64,000 bases of DNA from Kappaphycus alvarezii (Eukaryota > Rhodophyta > Florideophyceae > Gigartinales > Solieriaceae). Shown piece after piece: positions 49,721 to 60,079 of the stretch. Below the pieces are notes generated by a model, which saw only the letters and a list, made by a program, of their open reading frames with translations, had not been told where the DNA came from and made no database searches. The position numbers and the translations under genes are program-made. The stretch covers positions 744,001 to 808,000 of the forward strand of contig NADL03000675.1 in the NCBI GenBank assembly GCA_002205965.3. The letters run 5' to 3'. How positions within the stretch are numbered: the first letter of the stretch is position 1; each line of letters opens with the position of its first letter.

Positions 49721-51262
49721 TTGGGGCCGCTCGAAAGCGAGCCAACTCCAGACCCACGCTTGACCCAAGAAAAGAATCGTCCCATGGACAGTCAAAGACG
49801 TCGCATGGTGGCAATCGCGGTTTGTACCGCATTGGCCGACGAAGACGATGCAATCGAACATGCAGTTGGCAGAGTCATGACGTCAACACCACTGCCCTAT
49901 GCTTTTCAACTGCTAACGACAGATGCTGGAGCCAAAGGACGTCTGTGGGAGCGCAAACGGAACTCTCCCTCATGGTTTTTTATTACGCCATATCGCATGA
50001 CTTTATGGGAAGTGCATCTTGGGAAGCAACTTCCGCATAGCATACTCCATCTTTCAACGTTCATCATGCGAACTGCATCCCTACATTCAGCGCACAAACT
50101 CAAAGTTTCGGAAAGCACTACCAGTAGAAATAAAGCTTGCTGCTTTCCTTCTTTATGCTGGCGGAAGGACTTGTGAAAGAGTAGCGGCACAACTCGAGAT
50201 TGGTCCTAGCACAGTATGTGCTGCTTTTTCGACAGTTAGTACTGCAATTGACCAAAGATATCGAGATGTTATTCGTTTTACAACTACCGAACAGGATATT
50301 GCAGCTACGATGAAAGGCTTCCAACAAATCAGTGGTGTTCCATACTGTGTTGGTGCCATTGACGGGACTCATATTAGGTGGCCCGCTTGTTCTCAGGACC
50401 AGTATTATGAGTATCGATGCTATAAGGGATATCCAGCATTGTACTCTTCGCGATGGTAAGGGCAGACAGCTGCTGTTTTAACAGTTAGTACTGCAATTGC
50501 CCAAAGATATCGAGATGTTATTCGTTTTCCAACTACCGACAGGATATTGCAGCTACGATGAAAGGCTTCCAACAAATCAGTGGTTCTCCATACTGTGTTG
50601 GTGCCATTGACGGGACTCACATTAGTTGGCCCGCTTGTCCTCAGGACCAATATTATGAGTATCGATGCTATAAGGGATATCCCAGCATTGTACTCTTCGC
50701 GGTGGTAAGGGCAGACAGACGTTTCATCTATGTCGACATCGGAAAACCTGGGGTACTGGGAGACTCCACTATTTACGAACGATCAAATCTGAAGCGAAAC
50801 ATCGACAATGGGGTGTGGTTAGGCGAAAGTATCCCAGATTTAGTTATTGCGAATGTTGCAGTACATCCGTATCTCATTAGAATTGTGCGTTTCAGCTGAG
50901 CCAAAACATGATGAAGAGCTGTAGCGAAGCCGAAAAGAACCTTAACCCTGCCCTCCGAACGTGGGATATATTGCAGGGAAGACACGGAAGCCCGTAGAAT
51001 GTGCGTTTGGCATGCTCAAGCACCGATTTTCTGTGCTCAAAGACGGAATCAAGCTGCACCACGAAAACTAAATTGTCCTCTTCATTTTGGCTGTGTTATG
51101 CTGCATAATATGTGCATTGATAATGGAGATGTCGTTGAAGAATACCTACCTCCCGACGAAACGGATGACCCTAACGCTGTCTTTACAGCCGAAGCAAGAG
51201 CTGGAAAGAAGCAGAGGGATGCTTTACTTTACTATATAACGAACGATATATGTGGGGAATAG
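49721..51262 (+). pseudogene. Harbinger (DDE_Tnp_4) transposase with internal duplication
   Basis: The N-terminal frame starts near 49721 (MDSQRRRMVAIAVCTALADE at 49784). A second frame (50019-50459) holds KFRKALPVEIKLAAFLLYAG, RTCERVAAQLEIGPSTVCAA (the helix-turn-helix-like segment) and VGAIDGTHIRWPACSQDQYY with catalytic Asp. A 250-bp tandem duplication repeats this last segment at about 50469-50718. The reading then continues IYVDIGKPGVLGDSTIYERS (second Asp, about 50730-50785) and PVECAFGMLKHRFSVLKDGI (third acidic residue, about 50990-51050). The end is CVMLHNMCIDNGDVVEEYLP, finishing at 51262. All three acidic residues survive although the frame is broken at least three times. Confidence 0.82.
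50219..50718 (+). repeat. Two-copy 249-bp tandem duplication inside Harbinger transposase
   Basis: 50232-50469 and 50481-50718 are near-identical at an offset of 249 bp, including the GAIDGTH codons. Similarity extends upstream of each copy into TGCTG(C/T)TTTT. Differences are few substitutions plus two single-base indels. The first copy therefore encodes a redundant catalytic-Asp segment. Confidence 0.9.
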
Positions 51263-51456
51263 CTATGCAAATGTTCCGGGTTTCAAAACTTGTCCACCAG
51301 ACGTTCCAATATTGCTCGAATTTTCTGCCGTTCGTTGTTGCATCTCTTTAGTCCAATATAAGTGACGCATTAGTTTCTTCTTGCTTGGTAATAAAGTCCG
51401 CAGAAGCGCATCCCTGGCGAGCTTAATCCGTTTACGGCTGCTAGATTCTGGTAGTT

Positions 51457-52404
51457 CTATGGTATGGCTTCCCTCGCCAGTAGAATACTGCGCATGTGGA
51501 TCATAACGGGCTTTCCATTCTCCAATTCGTGCATTTGCTCGAAGTATTCTGGCTTATCATATAGATCTTCGCCATCTCCATCTCTTCCAGATTGTCTTAG
51601 CTTGGTAATGAATGTTGCGTATTCTTGCTTGATGCGGGAAATTTTTTCTGTCACCCTTTTGCAGTGCGTTTTATCTGGTGCTCTTTCTCGGCTAGCTTCA
51701 CAGCCTCTGTGAAAACATCTTTGAGGCTTTTTTTCTGAGCTCTTCTGTCGCCATAACCAGCCTGCTTCATCATGTGAAATAATAACCACTGTATCATGGT
51801 CGTAGTGCTGACTGTCGGAGGTAGGCCGTGTTGCAGTGGGGGACGCAATATTTGGTCCGACGTTTCCTTCAGGAGATAGGACGGAGGGTGTGGACGTTAA
51901 TGCTGGTTTGCTGTAACCATAAACGTCTGGGGAGAACTGGTGCTTTCCGTTGCTGTTTGAGATGGCGCATACGGCTGTGTGGTAACGTTGGATGTCGTCT
52001 GAGCCATATTTTGTAGTGCCCGTATGGAAAATGTGAGGCATAAAGCGAATGGACAAAAGGGAGCAGTCCTGGTAACGTTGCTTTATATTGGTTGCGTCTT
52101 GTCATTTGGCGCGAAAGTGTTCCGGACAGAAGTTATGTCTTGTCTACTGGGAGTTTCTACATTATGTCGGGAATTGGGTCGTTAGATGAAAAATGTCCGA
52201 TGGACAATTCGCTCGAAAAAAGTGTCCCTGCCCGAGTTGTCTCAATTCATATGCAGAAAATGCCTTAAATTTCGATGCTGGCCACAGTTCCTTTGACGCA
52301 CTTACTTTTCCAAGGAGAACCGAATAGTCGCTTACATTCAGCCGCTGACGTAACAAGGGTTGCTCGAGTGTTGACAAGGTTTCTGGGCTGCTGACGGGGG
52401 TCAT
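51457..52404 (-). pseudogene. Myb/MADF-like partner protein of the Harbinger element
   Basis: It is convergent with the transposase, as in Harbinger elements that carry a second gene for a DNA-binding protein. The 5' frame (52404-52162) reads LLGKVSASKELWPASKFKAF and AYELRQLGQGHFFRANCP. The main frame (52056-51457, 199 codons) continues to VTEKISRIKQEYATFITKLR, SGRDGDGEDLYDKPEYFEQM and HELENGKPVMIHMRSILLAR. The pattern of basic helix, 'SG...E..YD..E..E.M.ELE' and coiled C-terminus fits a Myb/SANT-like transposase partner, which binds subterminal DNA and helps nuclear import of the transposase. A frame change and stops between 52162 and 52056 separate the parts. Confidence 0.55.
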
Positions 52405-52708
52405 TTGGATTCGTCATTTTGGTTAATTTTTGTGATGTTGACTAACTTGTGTGATTGGTTGAACTGGTGAGGTGTAAACTCCGAAGTTTTGCACGGTTGA
52501 GTATCTATGGGTGCTACTAGATACATTGAAAAGCTAATGGTGTCATTCTGTAATTTTTTTATATAAACTTTTGCCGTTAGAACTATGGACCTATATGAGT
52601 ACAGTTGTCCTCTGGACAGTAGTGTTTGAGATGTTTAAGTTAAAAATCTTACCCAATAATAGCTTGAAAGTTGACGAATTGATGGAAAGGGATAACGGAA
52701 AATGGAAC

Positions 52709-52773
52709 GTTACGGACGGTTGGAACCTTCCGTAACAAATTGGAACGTTACGGAAGGTGGAACCGTCCGTAAC
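52709..52773. repeat. Long imperfect palindrome (27-28 bp arms)
   Basis: The left arm 52709-52736 (GTTACGGACGGTT...CCTTCCGTAAC) is nearly the reverse complement of the right arm 52747-52773 (GTTACGGAAGG...AACCGTCCGTAAC), around a 10-nt spacer. The unit GTTACGG/CCGTAAC occurs four times. It could extrude as a cruciform, or be the end of a small inverted-repeat element or a dimeric binding site. Confidence 0.85.
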
Positions 52774-53248
52774 CACCAGAAGACCAAACTCCCCTTCCAG
52801 CAAAATCACTTCGTCCTGGTCACCTGAAAAAGACAAAATAGGGGATTTTAGTACTGTAGGAGTTGATTTTTATTGCAATTTTATGATTTTAGTACTGTCT
52901 AGCGAAGAATTGAAAATTTTCGCTGTCTATATAACCCTGGTTCTGGCGGTCGGGCAGACCCTCGACACCAACAAGCACCAACAACAAAAAAAGTCCGTCA
53001 ACTCAAAAAGCAACCAACTCAACCTGCCCCCCTTCCTCTCCCTCTGTGCACTACTAACCGGCCCTCAAACCCCGCTCAGTTTCCCTCGTCGGGCGGCGTC
53101 GCTTGTGTGTATGCAAGGGCGTCGTTCGGCGATACCTGAGAGTTTAGTCTACCTAAACTTCCTCGCTACAGAGGGCGGAGCACTTAGTGTGCAGAGGTAA
53201 GCAAGGAACTGTTGGGGAAACTTCGCCCTAGTGGCATAAAGAGGTGGT

Positions 53249-53318
53249 GAGGTAAAGAGGTGGGAAAGAGGTAAAGAGGTGGGAAAGAGGTAAAGAGGTG
53301 GGAAAGAGGTAAAGAGGA
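53249..53318. repeat. 19-bp minisatellite (3.6 units)
   Basis: GAGGTAAAGAGGTGGGAAA is repeated exactly at 53249-53267, 53268-53286 and 53287-53305, followed by a partial unit to about 53318. It lies just before the zinc-finger ORF. Confidence 0.92.
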
Positions 53319-53433
53319 TGGAAGTAGTGGGTTAGTGCAGGAAGGCAACTCCGCTGGTTCCGCCCGTCGTCACAACCACCCTAACAGCTCCTCCGCAAAA
53401 GAACCGACCTCGCCAACACCCAGCGGGTCGTCG

Positions 53434-54180
53434 GAGTAAATTGACAAAATTATCGACTCCGTCATCGAAAAGGGACAAAACGAGCCCGAGTTTAGGGGCA
53501 ATCGGTTGGAAACAGACTCCCAAACGTCGAGGGAGTCTGTGTACCCGAGAAGCAGGTTCATAGACGACGAGGCGGAAGAGGGTAGCGAAGAGGACACCGA
53601 AAAGGAGGTAGAATTCGTAGGCGAATCCAGGGTTAATCGGCAGCCGAAAAGTCCGAAGGGTAGGACTGGAACACTCCCAACGGTACCTAGAAAGGCAACA
53701 CCAACGGACATCTTTGTACTGGGAGCGGCTTCGGCGCATCGACAGGAAAGGGCAGTCGCCGGTAGAAAGAGGGAAGGTAAACTCCCGCTGGCACGACAAA
53801 TTGCCCACAAGCCGCGCGCCCCCAATACCACTGCTGGACCATCCACGGTCAACGTCGGTCGCGCCTGTTTAACGGCACTCAAGGTTAGCCAGGACAAGGA
53901 GGGAAAGAAGGCCAGAAGGAAGAAGAAGGTAGCGAGCCGCCACTGCAAGGTGTGCAACTTCCGAACGCCGAGCAAAGACCAGTTTGAGGCCCACAAAGCC
54001 GGTCCCAAGCACCTCAACGCTGTAATTCGGCACACCAACCCCTCCGATCCCTCTGTCTGGACCAACCGCCTCCAGTGTGAGTGTGGCACTCGTGTAAGCT
54101 CGGAAGTTGACCTGCGCCTACATCTTTCCAGCCGAAAACACCGGAGGAACCTGGCGTACGGGAACAACGAGAAATCCTGA
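53434..54180 (+). CDS. Two-zinc-finger protein ORF lacking an ATG
   Basis: The frame is open from just after an in-frame TAA (53431-53433) to a TGA at 54178. The same frame is open upstream of that TAA as well. There is no Met codon anywhere in it, so translation would need an upstream start with readthrough or splicing, a TTG (53506), or a correction of the sequence. The N-terminal half is acidic then basic. The C-terminus has RHCKVCNFRTPSKDQFEAHK with GPKHL (a U1-like C2H2 finger) and LQCECGTRVSSEVDLRLHLS followed by SRKHRR (a second finger). An A-rich tail follows at 54262-54302. It could be the ORF1 or gag of a retroelement, or a retroposed host gene. The function is unknown beyond nucleic-acid binding. 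Confidence 0.5.
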
Positions 54181-54261
54181 ATCTCATCTCTGCTTTGAAT
54201 TGAGTACAGCCCCGACACATTGAACTAGCGTAGAAACACCGAACCTATTGAATTATTTAGA

Positions 54262-54302
54262 GAAAAAAAGAACAAAAAAAAGAACAAAAACCCAAAAAAA
54301 CA
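54262..54302 (+). other. A-rich tail
   Basis: A run of A broken by single G and C bases (GAGAAAAAAAGAACAAAAAA onward) lies 80 bases past the zinc-finger ORF stop. It is compatible with a reverse-transcribed poly(A) tail on the same strand. Confidence 0.5.
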
Positions 54303-54460
54303 ATTTACAGTACACTGAAACCCATCCCTTCAGCACCGTGCAAAATTTGGTGCCATTACGAATGCAGCGATATGCAGATGTAGAGGTAGACAAAAAGGCG
54401 GAATCTGGGTTATTTTAATGCATGGAAGATGTGGTTGGTTGCATCCACGCCGCTAATGCG

Positions 54461-56730
54461 TTATGCAGGATAAGTCGTCGAGGATGGGTAACACTGCAGT
54501 GCATGACCTTCCTTACAGCGCCAGCTCAATGCCAGCGAGCAGGCATGCCGCGTTGGACATGACGGCCGCGGCAGCGTGCCTCTGGGTAAGCACCGCTCTA
54601 ACCATCTCATAGGTTCCATCGCTCGAACGGCAACGTTCCGCGCGACATCGGATAGCACCGCGTACGCGTCTGGGTGCCAGCCTCCAAGGGTGGATATTGG
54701 GATAGGCACAAGCCTCCCTCCAGTAGCCGTCGCGAGCAGTGGTTCATACCTTCTACGTTTGGCGGAGATGGCTGCGTTGAGGGAGGTGAGTGGTTTAAAG
54801 TACGCACTCTCCTATTGGAGGGCAAGAGGATTGACAAACGTGACGCAAAAAAGTCCTTCCCCGTTGCTACCCATTGCCTGATATCCGGCCTTGTGCGGTG
54901 AAGCCCCTGTCGCCGCTCGATGCCGGATGACGGGCTGCCTTCTGCAGTCTTGGGCGAGGAGGACGACTTGACGTCGTGTCGTCGGGTGCGGTGCCCACCA
55001 TGCAGGCAGTGCATGAGGTGATCCCCGTGGCAGTCGAGGACCTCAGGGCAGTTTGGCGTGGGCACGGCGTGTCTGGGGCGAAGAGCGGGACTTGGAGGTA
55101 GTACTGGAGCCACACTGAGAACTCACGGCGTCAATATTGGTCTTGAGGCCGGGGCACGGAGCACAATAGACCCATTCCTTTGCGCCGGGAAGGCCCATGA
55201 AGCCCGGAAAGCTTGCCTTCGTTGGTTGCCGAGAGGGTTCTCTTCTTGTACTGCGGCATGGACTGCTTCTGTTAGTGTCTTTGCGGAGGGGTTTTTGCTT
55301 GAGCAAAATACACTAAAGGGCAGGAGTCGTGAGGGCAGGCAGGAGATCGACCATATTCGGTGGGCGCGAACGGCATCATTGTACGTCGTAAGATCCGTGA
55401 AAAGTGCCGGCAAGATTCCGGTGGCCAGCCTGTTGGCAGCTGCGCTGGAGGCAAGGAAGGCGGCCCCCGCGGTGCTTTTCGCCGATATAACCTCTAAGCC
55501 GAGGGTGGTTTTCTTAGGGTCCAGGGGTTTCACCGGTAGTTGGAGTTCTCGGAATATATCCGAGTCCAGTACTCCTCCGGCGAGTGGCCGGAGACATCGC
55601 TCCATCATGGCGTCAAACATAGCGGCGCCCTCCGCCGTGCAAGCGGGTGGCACCACACGAAGGAGGTATCCTATCTTGCATACCCCGAAGCAATTGCGCA
55701 AAAGCTGAAAAGCCACTTGCGTATTGTTAATGTCTATGACGGCTTCGAGGAACGGTTCGAGGGACTGGACGTGAGTGTGAAGAATTTGTTCCAGTCCGAG
55801 GAACCGACGGGGGCGTTTAGGACACGTGTACCCTCGCTATATTCTTGCTTCAGCTCCTTCGGGTATAAGCATTGAACGGGCGCCAGGGCGACCCTGCATT
55901 TGGGCAGGATAGGTGTAGTCCCCTGCTGGTGGCGTCGATGGATGAGAGTATTTCGACGCGCGGGCGAATTGGTCGTGGCGCGCGATGATGTACCCATCAT
56001 CATGGTACCGTAGATGGAGCAGCAAGTTACCCGGTGTCGTCTTCCTGGTTACCCGATCGTAGTAGCTCCTGGATCTTAAGTATGACGGGGCGCAGGAAAA
56101 GGTCAAATAGAAGTCCACCGAGGTTGTCCCCTTGCCGTGTTCCCTCATGCTGCGAATGATATGGGGGCCGGACCACAAGTGCTGGCTCGTTTGCGTAACA
56201 GTACGAGACCCACGGCAGCAATACGGGGAATAGCGATTGTCGGCGTCCAGAAAAGCGGTTCTGCTGCACAGGTTAAAAGCTTTAGGTCTACTGTGAGCAT
56301 AGCGTACTCAGAGCTAGTCCCAAACTTGCGACAACTCTACGGACACTGTGGACGATGGTGTCGGTGCCGGCCCTGTGGTGATGCCCAGTTGCAGCAGTTG
56401 GAGATAGTTGGCAGCCTTTCTCGTAGCTCGTTTCATCAAGCAGCTGCCTACCAATCTACGAAGCGTTTCACCAACGGCGATGGGTCGGGGAGTCCCGTCC
56501 TTCTTGGCCAACAGGGTGAGGGGCGCACCAGATATCCAAGGGGAGAGAGCCGCTGGGGCACGTCGGAGGGAGGCCAGAATGTTAATGACACGCGTACGCG
56601 CTGGTAGGAAACCTGACAGGCCTGATGAAGAGGGAGACCTGAGCAGTTCTGCGAAATGGTTCGGCCTGATACCGGACCCTCCCCAGAAGATCCCAGTTTG
56701 ACACCACTGACGGCTCCAAGAACCTCCCCC
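54461..56730 (-). pseudogene. Non-LTR retrotransposon relic 2
   Basis: The minus strand shows RT finger KKDGTPRPIAVGETLRRLVG (about 56450-56508), GTRQGDNLGGLLFDLFLRPV (about 56085-56143) and palm motif YHDDG (55993-56007), the YxDD active site. The thumb/connection block is an intact 197-codon frame at 55716-55123. The C-terminal motif CPEVLDCHGDHLMHC is at 55006-55050, followed by RTRRHD, and the final STLGGWHPDAYAVLSDVAR at 54638-54694. This is the same clade as 2980-5400 and 61726-62700. The 5' part, with any N-terminal zinc fingers, is missing or unrecognised. Frames change about five times. The long minus-strand connection ORF is real; the overlapping plus-strand frames (55058-55708) are shadows. 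Confidence 0.78.
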
Positions 56731-58560
56731 TCACTGAAGTCCCGAAATGAGGCGCATTAGCCCATGAAGTACAGTATGTTCCCTCGTTCCACTTTGGACG
56801 ATCTCTGACAAAGCGTGCCATAAACTTCAGGGTAATTTACTTCTGAATTGGATCTGCACACATATGTAGTGTACAGTACTGTACTGTACAGTACTGTACT
56901 CTATATTGTACCGAAAATGGTGCCCGAACAGCCAGCTGTTGTGGTGAACATTTTATTTACTGGTGCTGTGGAGAAACGACTCGTGTCAACCAGTAGTAGT
57001 TATATTTGTTACTTTGTTCCAGCTTTTTCTTCTAAGTCGGATACCATACCTTTCCTTTCTATGGTATCCTCTACTGGGCCTGCTCTATTACATTTAGAAG
57101 GCGCAAGCAACCGTCGGTATCTATTCACGGGCTCGCAACTGTTGTTTTGAAGCAGTACAAAGTCGGACCTATCCAATTCATGCACCACTGCGCCGGCCCT
57201 ACCTATCGTAGACACACGACACTCGATAGGCAACAGCCGTTGCCTATCCTACCGGCCCCGACTGTTGCTCCGAAGGCGAATCATAGCTTGGACCTGTTTA
57301 GTGTATACTACACTGGGCCAGCTCTTTCTAACATAGATGCACGACTGCTGATAACCAACAGTCGTTGTCCATCCTACCGGGCCCGACTGTTGCGCTGAAG
57401 GGCAAATCCATGACTCGGACCTATCCGCACTACCGCATACTGGGCCACTCTGGTTGCACATATTTTTCTGCAATACCCGATTACATGTTCGGTAGTCATA
57501 GCTTGACTAAGCTTTTATGGAAGGGTTGTTTACAAATTAGTATTTAAGATAGCTATCTCTGCTAGACTAGCCATCCTCTCTCAATGAACCAATCAACCAA
57601 CTCATCAACCAAACCTCAACAAATCAACAAGTGTCAGACGTAAATACGTTCTACCCACAGGTGCGATGCCATTACAGAGGCATCGCTTGGGCGCCAACAA
57701 ATTACAGACAGTGGCTAGTACAGTGTATAGTACAGGTGATAAATGACACTTACTGAAGCCCTTGCCGGGGTGTATCTACAGTATTTAGCAGGCCCACTTA
57801 CAGTAAATCTTAAAAGGGGGAAAATTGGGGTGTTTTAATGATTGAAAAATAGGTTAGCCTAAAGGTCCAAGGTTCTTGACTTGTGACCGACTTCCTCAAG
57901 CACCAGGTCTCGTGGCAACAAAATGGAAGTGTTAGCGCGTTTTATTTGACGATATCGCCGCCCCCAACCACAAAAGAGCCTCCTGCATGGCCAACAAGTC
58001 GCAGAACTCGCTGACATCTTTCATACATCCTTGTGTAGCAAAAAAAATCTATCCAGTCTTGTGAGTCATATCATATCTCACAGTAACTGTTACTGTAGAC
58101 CTACCGCCGACCGGCTATCGATCGGCAATATTCAGATTTTGTTGATGAAACAGACTATTCTGCCGATGATCTACGCAACTCACCAGTGGCCCATCGCTTT
58201 TTTAGGTGTATCGCACTTATTCTTGGCCAGGGCACTACCCAAAGTTTGTGAATTCTGTCTATATCCTCCAAGGCAATCTCTGTAGAGAATTTGCAAAACG
58301 CTCTAAATGTCGTCTGATTGTACCACAATTACGACTAACATGATGGACTACTTCGATACTGTACACTAGGCTATCTCATCTCTTGCAACGAGGTATGTTG
58401 ACTTCAAAACTTGTCTTGCGTTGCAAACTGTACATCAAGTGCTGAATAATGAAGCCCTTAGATTTAACCACAGTTCCTGCTGCAACTAGTACTGACTTCC
58501 CGCAGCTCTACTTCAATAACGTTTGCTCCTTTTTCCTCCAGTCATCCATACTTCCTTTGA
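56731..58560. other. Spacer without supported genes
   Basis: It contains a GTAC palindrome array (56868-56912), the tandem repeats at 57073-57440 and a 60-bp block at 57656-57714 shared with 40394-40454. No gene is recognised. Confidence 0.5.
57073..57440. repeat. Degenerate tandem repeat, three 114-127-bp units
   Basis: Units begin at ACTG(G/C)GCC(.)GGCC-like starts at 57073, 57187 and 57312, with the next start at 57439. Shared internal words are CCTACCGG(C/G)CCCGACTGTTG, GAAGG(C/G) and (T/C)(T/C)GGACCT(A/G)T(C/T). Divergence between units is moderate. Confidence 0.7.
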
Positions 58561-58567
58561 GCGTGTC

Positions 58568-59370
58568 CTAATCAGTAAGTCCCGGATTGATGAAGACATC
58601 GTACAATAACGCCCCAATTGGAGCCCCAATCTTGGCCAATGATATATACCCAAAACCCATTTCGCGGTCCAGGAATTGCTATCCTCCCCCAGCCCGCTAA
58701 TGCAGCCACAACCCTTGGCCCAAAGTCCCTCGCCGGATTCCACCCAGCCTGAGTCAACGGCGCATACAGCGTAATCAGCACAGCAACCGTAAAGCCAATG
58801 TAAAACGGTAGCATCTCCTTGGCCGCGATAATCTTTTGCCTAGGGTCGGTCAACGCCAAAATCACAAACATCAAGATTCCTGTGCCCCACGCCTCTACAA
58901 ACATTGCAAATGCCGGACTGATGACCTCTGGATCGACATCAGTGCCCGGAAAATACTCACCAAACGCGCGTGCTGTGACCAAACTGTTCGGAGTGCCCTG
59001 ACAATATTTAGACGATCCTCCACAAATTCAAATAATGGGCCGTACATCATTAAGTTGAAAGCTCCGCCCAGTATTCCACCTAAATATTGAGCCGCCCAAT
59101 AAGGCAACAGCTTTCCCCACGGGAAGTCATGTGGACGAAAAATAGCCATTGCGAGACTAACCGCTGGGTTCAGATGCGCGCCTGATACGCTTGCGGTTGC
59201 GCAAAAGCAAGCGCGACGCCAAAGCCCCAGACAGTTGCAATCTGCCAAAGACCATTATCGTGATCAGTCAGCACAGCGGCACACACAGAACCGACTCCAA
59301 ACACGACAATGAACATAGTGCCAATACACTCAGCAATGCACTGGTTAAACAAAGTGTAAGTTGGACCCAT
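58568..59370 (-). CDS. Glycerol-facilitator-type aquaporin (MIP family), three frameshifts
   Basis: This is a membrane channel for glycerol/water and small neutral solutes. The likely start is the ATG at 59370 (MGPTYTLFNQCIAECIGTMF). TM1 and TM2 lead to VWGFGVALAFA. After a one-base shift near 59195 comes the first half-helix SGAHLNPAVSLAMAIF with the NPA box, then LPYWAAQYLGGILGGAFN. A second shift near 59000 leads to ARAFGEYFPGTDVDPE, AMFVEAWGTGILMFVILALT and the second box GWNPARDFGPR. A third shift near 58640 restores the end GAPIGALLYDVF with TAG at 58568. The Asp after the second NPA (NPARD) marks the aquaglyceroporin/GlpF branch. The length of about 267 residues fits the family. No room exists for introns at the shifts, so sequence error or pseudogenisation are the options. 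Both NPA boxes are intact. Confidence 0.88.
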
Positions 59371-60072
59371 TCTTCCTTCTTCGTTCCCTCTGCAGGAACG
59401 ACAGAACCTTTTCTTGAAAGGATTCATCATGTTCTCCTTCAAACACATCTTCGCCTCCTGCCCTGAGTAAGACGTTATGATCCTCGAAGGGTGAAATATT
59501 GTAACGAATCACTAAAGGTGGAGACTCATAATCCGCAACCTTTGCCTTGACAGTAAGAACATCCGCCTGATCAGTGGAGCAAGTTGCATCCAGACGAGGG
59601 ACATCACACTCCATGGTACCCTGTAAAGTATCACAACGGCAGTCGACTTGATCATCTGGACCGAAGTTACACACCGCGTCCTCAACACGATCATAATACC
59701 GCTGGAAGACGTCTCGGAATCCCGCCAGCCTTATAACCTGAGGAGCGCCTGCCTCGACGCGAATATGCGTTGTGGTTGCTTGAGAAGTTGTAGGCGAAGA
59801 CGGAGGAATAGTATCACCATCAAAGTCTGGCGAGGTGGAAATGGTAAGCGTGGGAAGGGGTGAGCGGGAGCCATTTCGGTTGGAATAATTAAGGGTTGCA
59901 AGTGTTTGTTGAAGACGATGGAGAACGGTTGTAAAGTGGAAAGCAAGGGAGATGTGTCAAGAAGAGCAGATGATAGACCTGACGTAAGGTAAGTGGTCTC
60001 AGATAACGAGTGGGTGCAACGGACGATGTGTAGTCGCGAGCACCTTGCATCCGGTGCGGCCAAGCGTTTCAT
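59345..60072 (-). CDS. Hypothetical protein overlapping the aquaporin start
   Basis: An ATG at 60072 opens a frame (MKRLAAPDARCSRLHIVRCT). Near 59850 a second frame takes over that is open for about 170 codons to TAA at 59345. It reads TTTHIRVEAGAPQVIRLAGF, RDVFQRYYDRVEDAVCNFGP, DDQVDCRCDTLQGTMECDVP, and a charged end HDESFQEKVLSFLQRERRRK. Conserved-looking Cys pairs (DCRC, MEC, ATCS) suggest a secreted or luminal disulphide-bonded domain. I do not recognise it. The stop lies 26 bases inside the aquaporin coding region in another frame. If one base is wrong, the two frames could be a single protein with an N-terminal extension. Confidence 0.4.
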
Positions 60073-60079
60073 GTTTGAA

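Noticed and set aside
53370..54218. 282-codon minus-strand ORF
   Set aside because: Exact antisense of the zinc-finger frame, which has recognisable C2H2 fingers. The minus product is Ser/Leu/Pro-rich with no motif.
55058..55708. 216-codon plus-strand ORF
   Set aside because: Antisense shadow of the RT connection domain of the non-LTR relic, whose motifs on the minus strand are in order on both sides.
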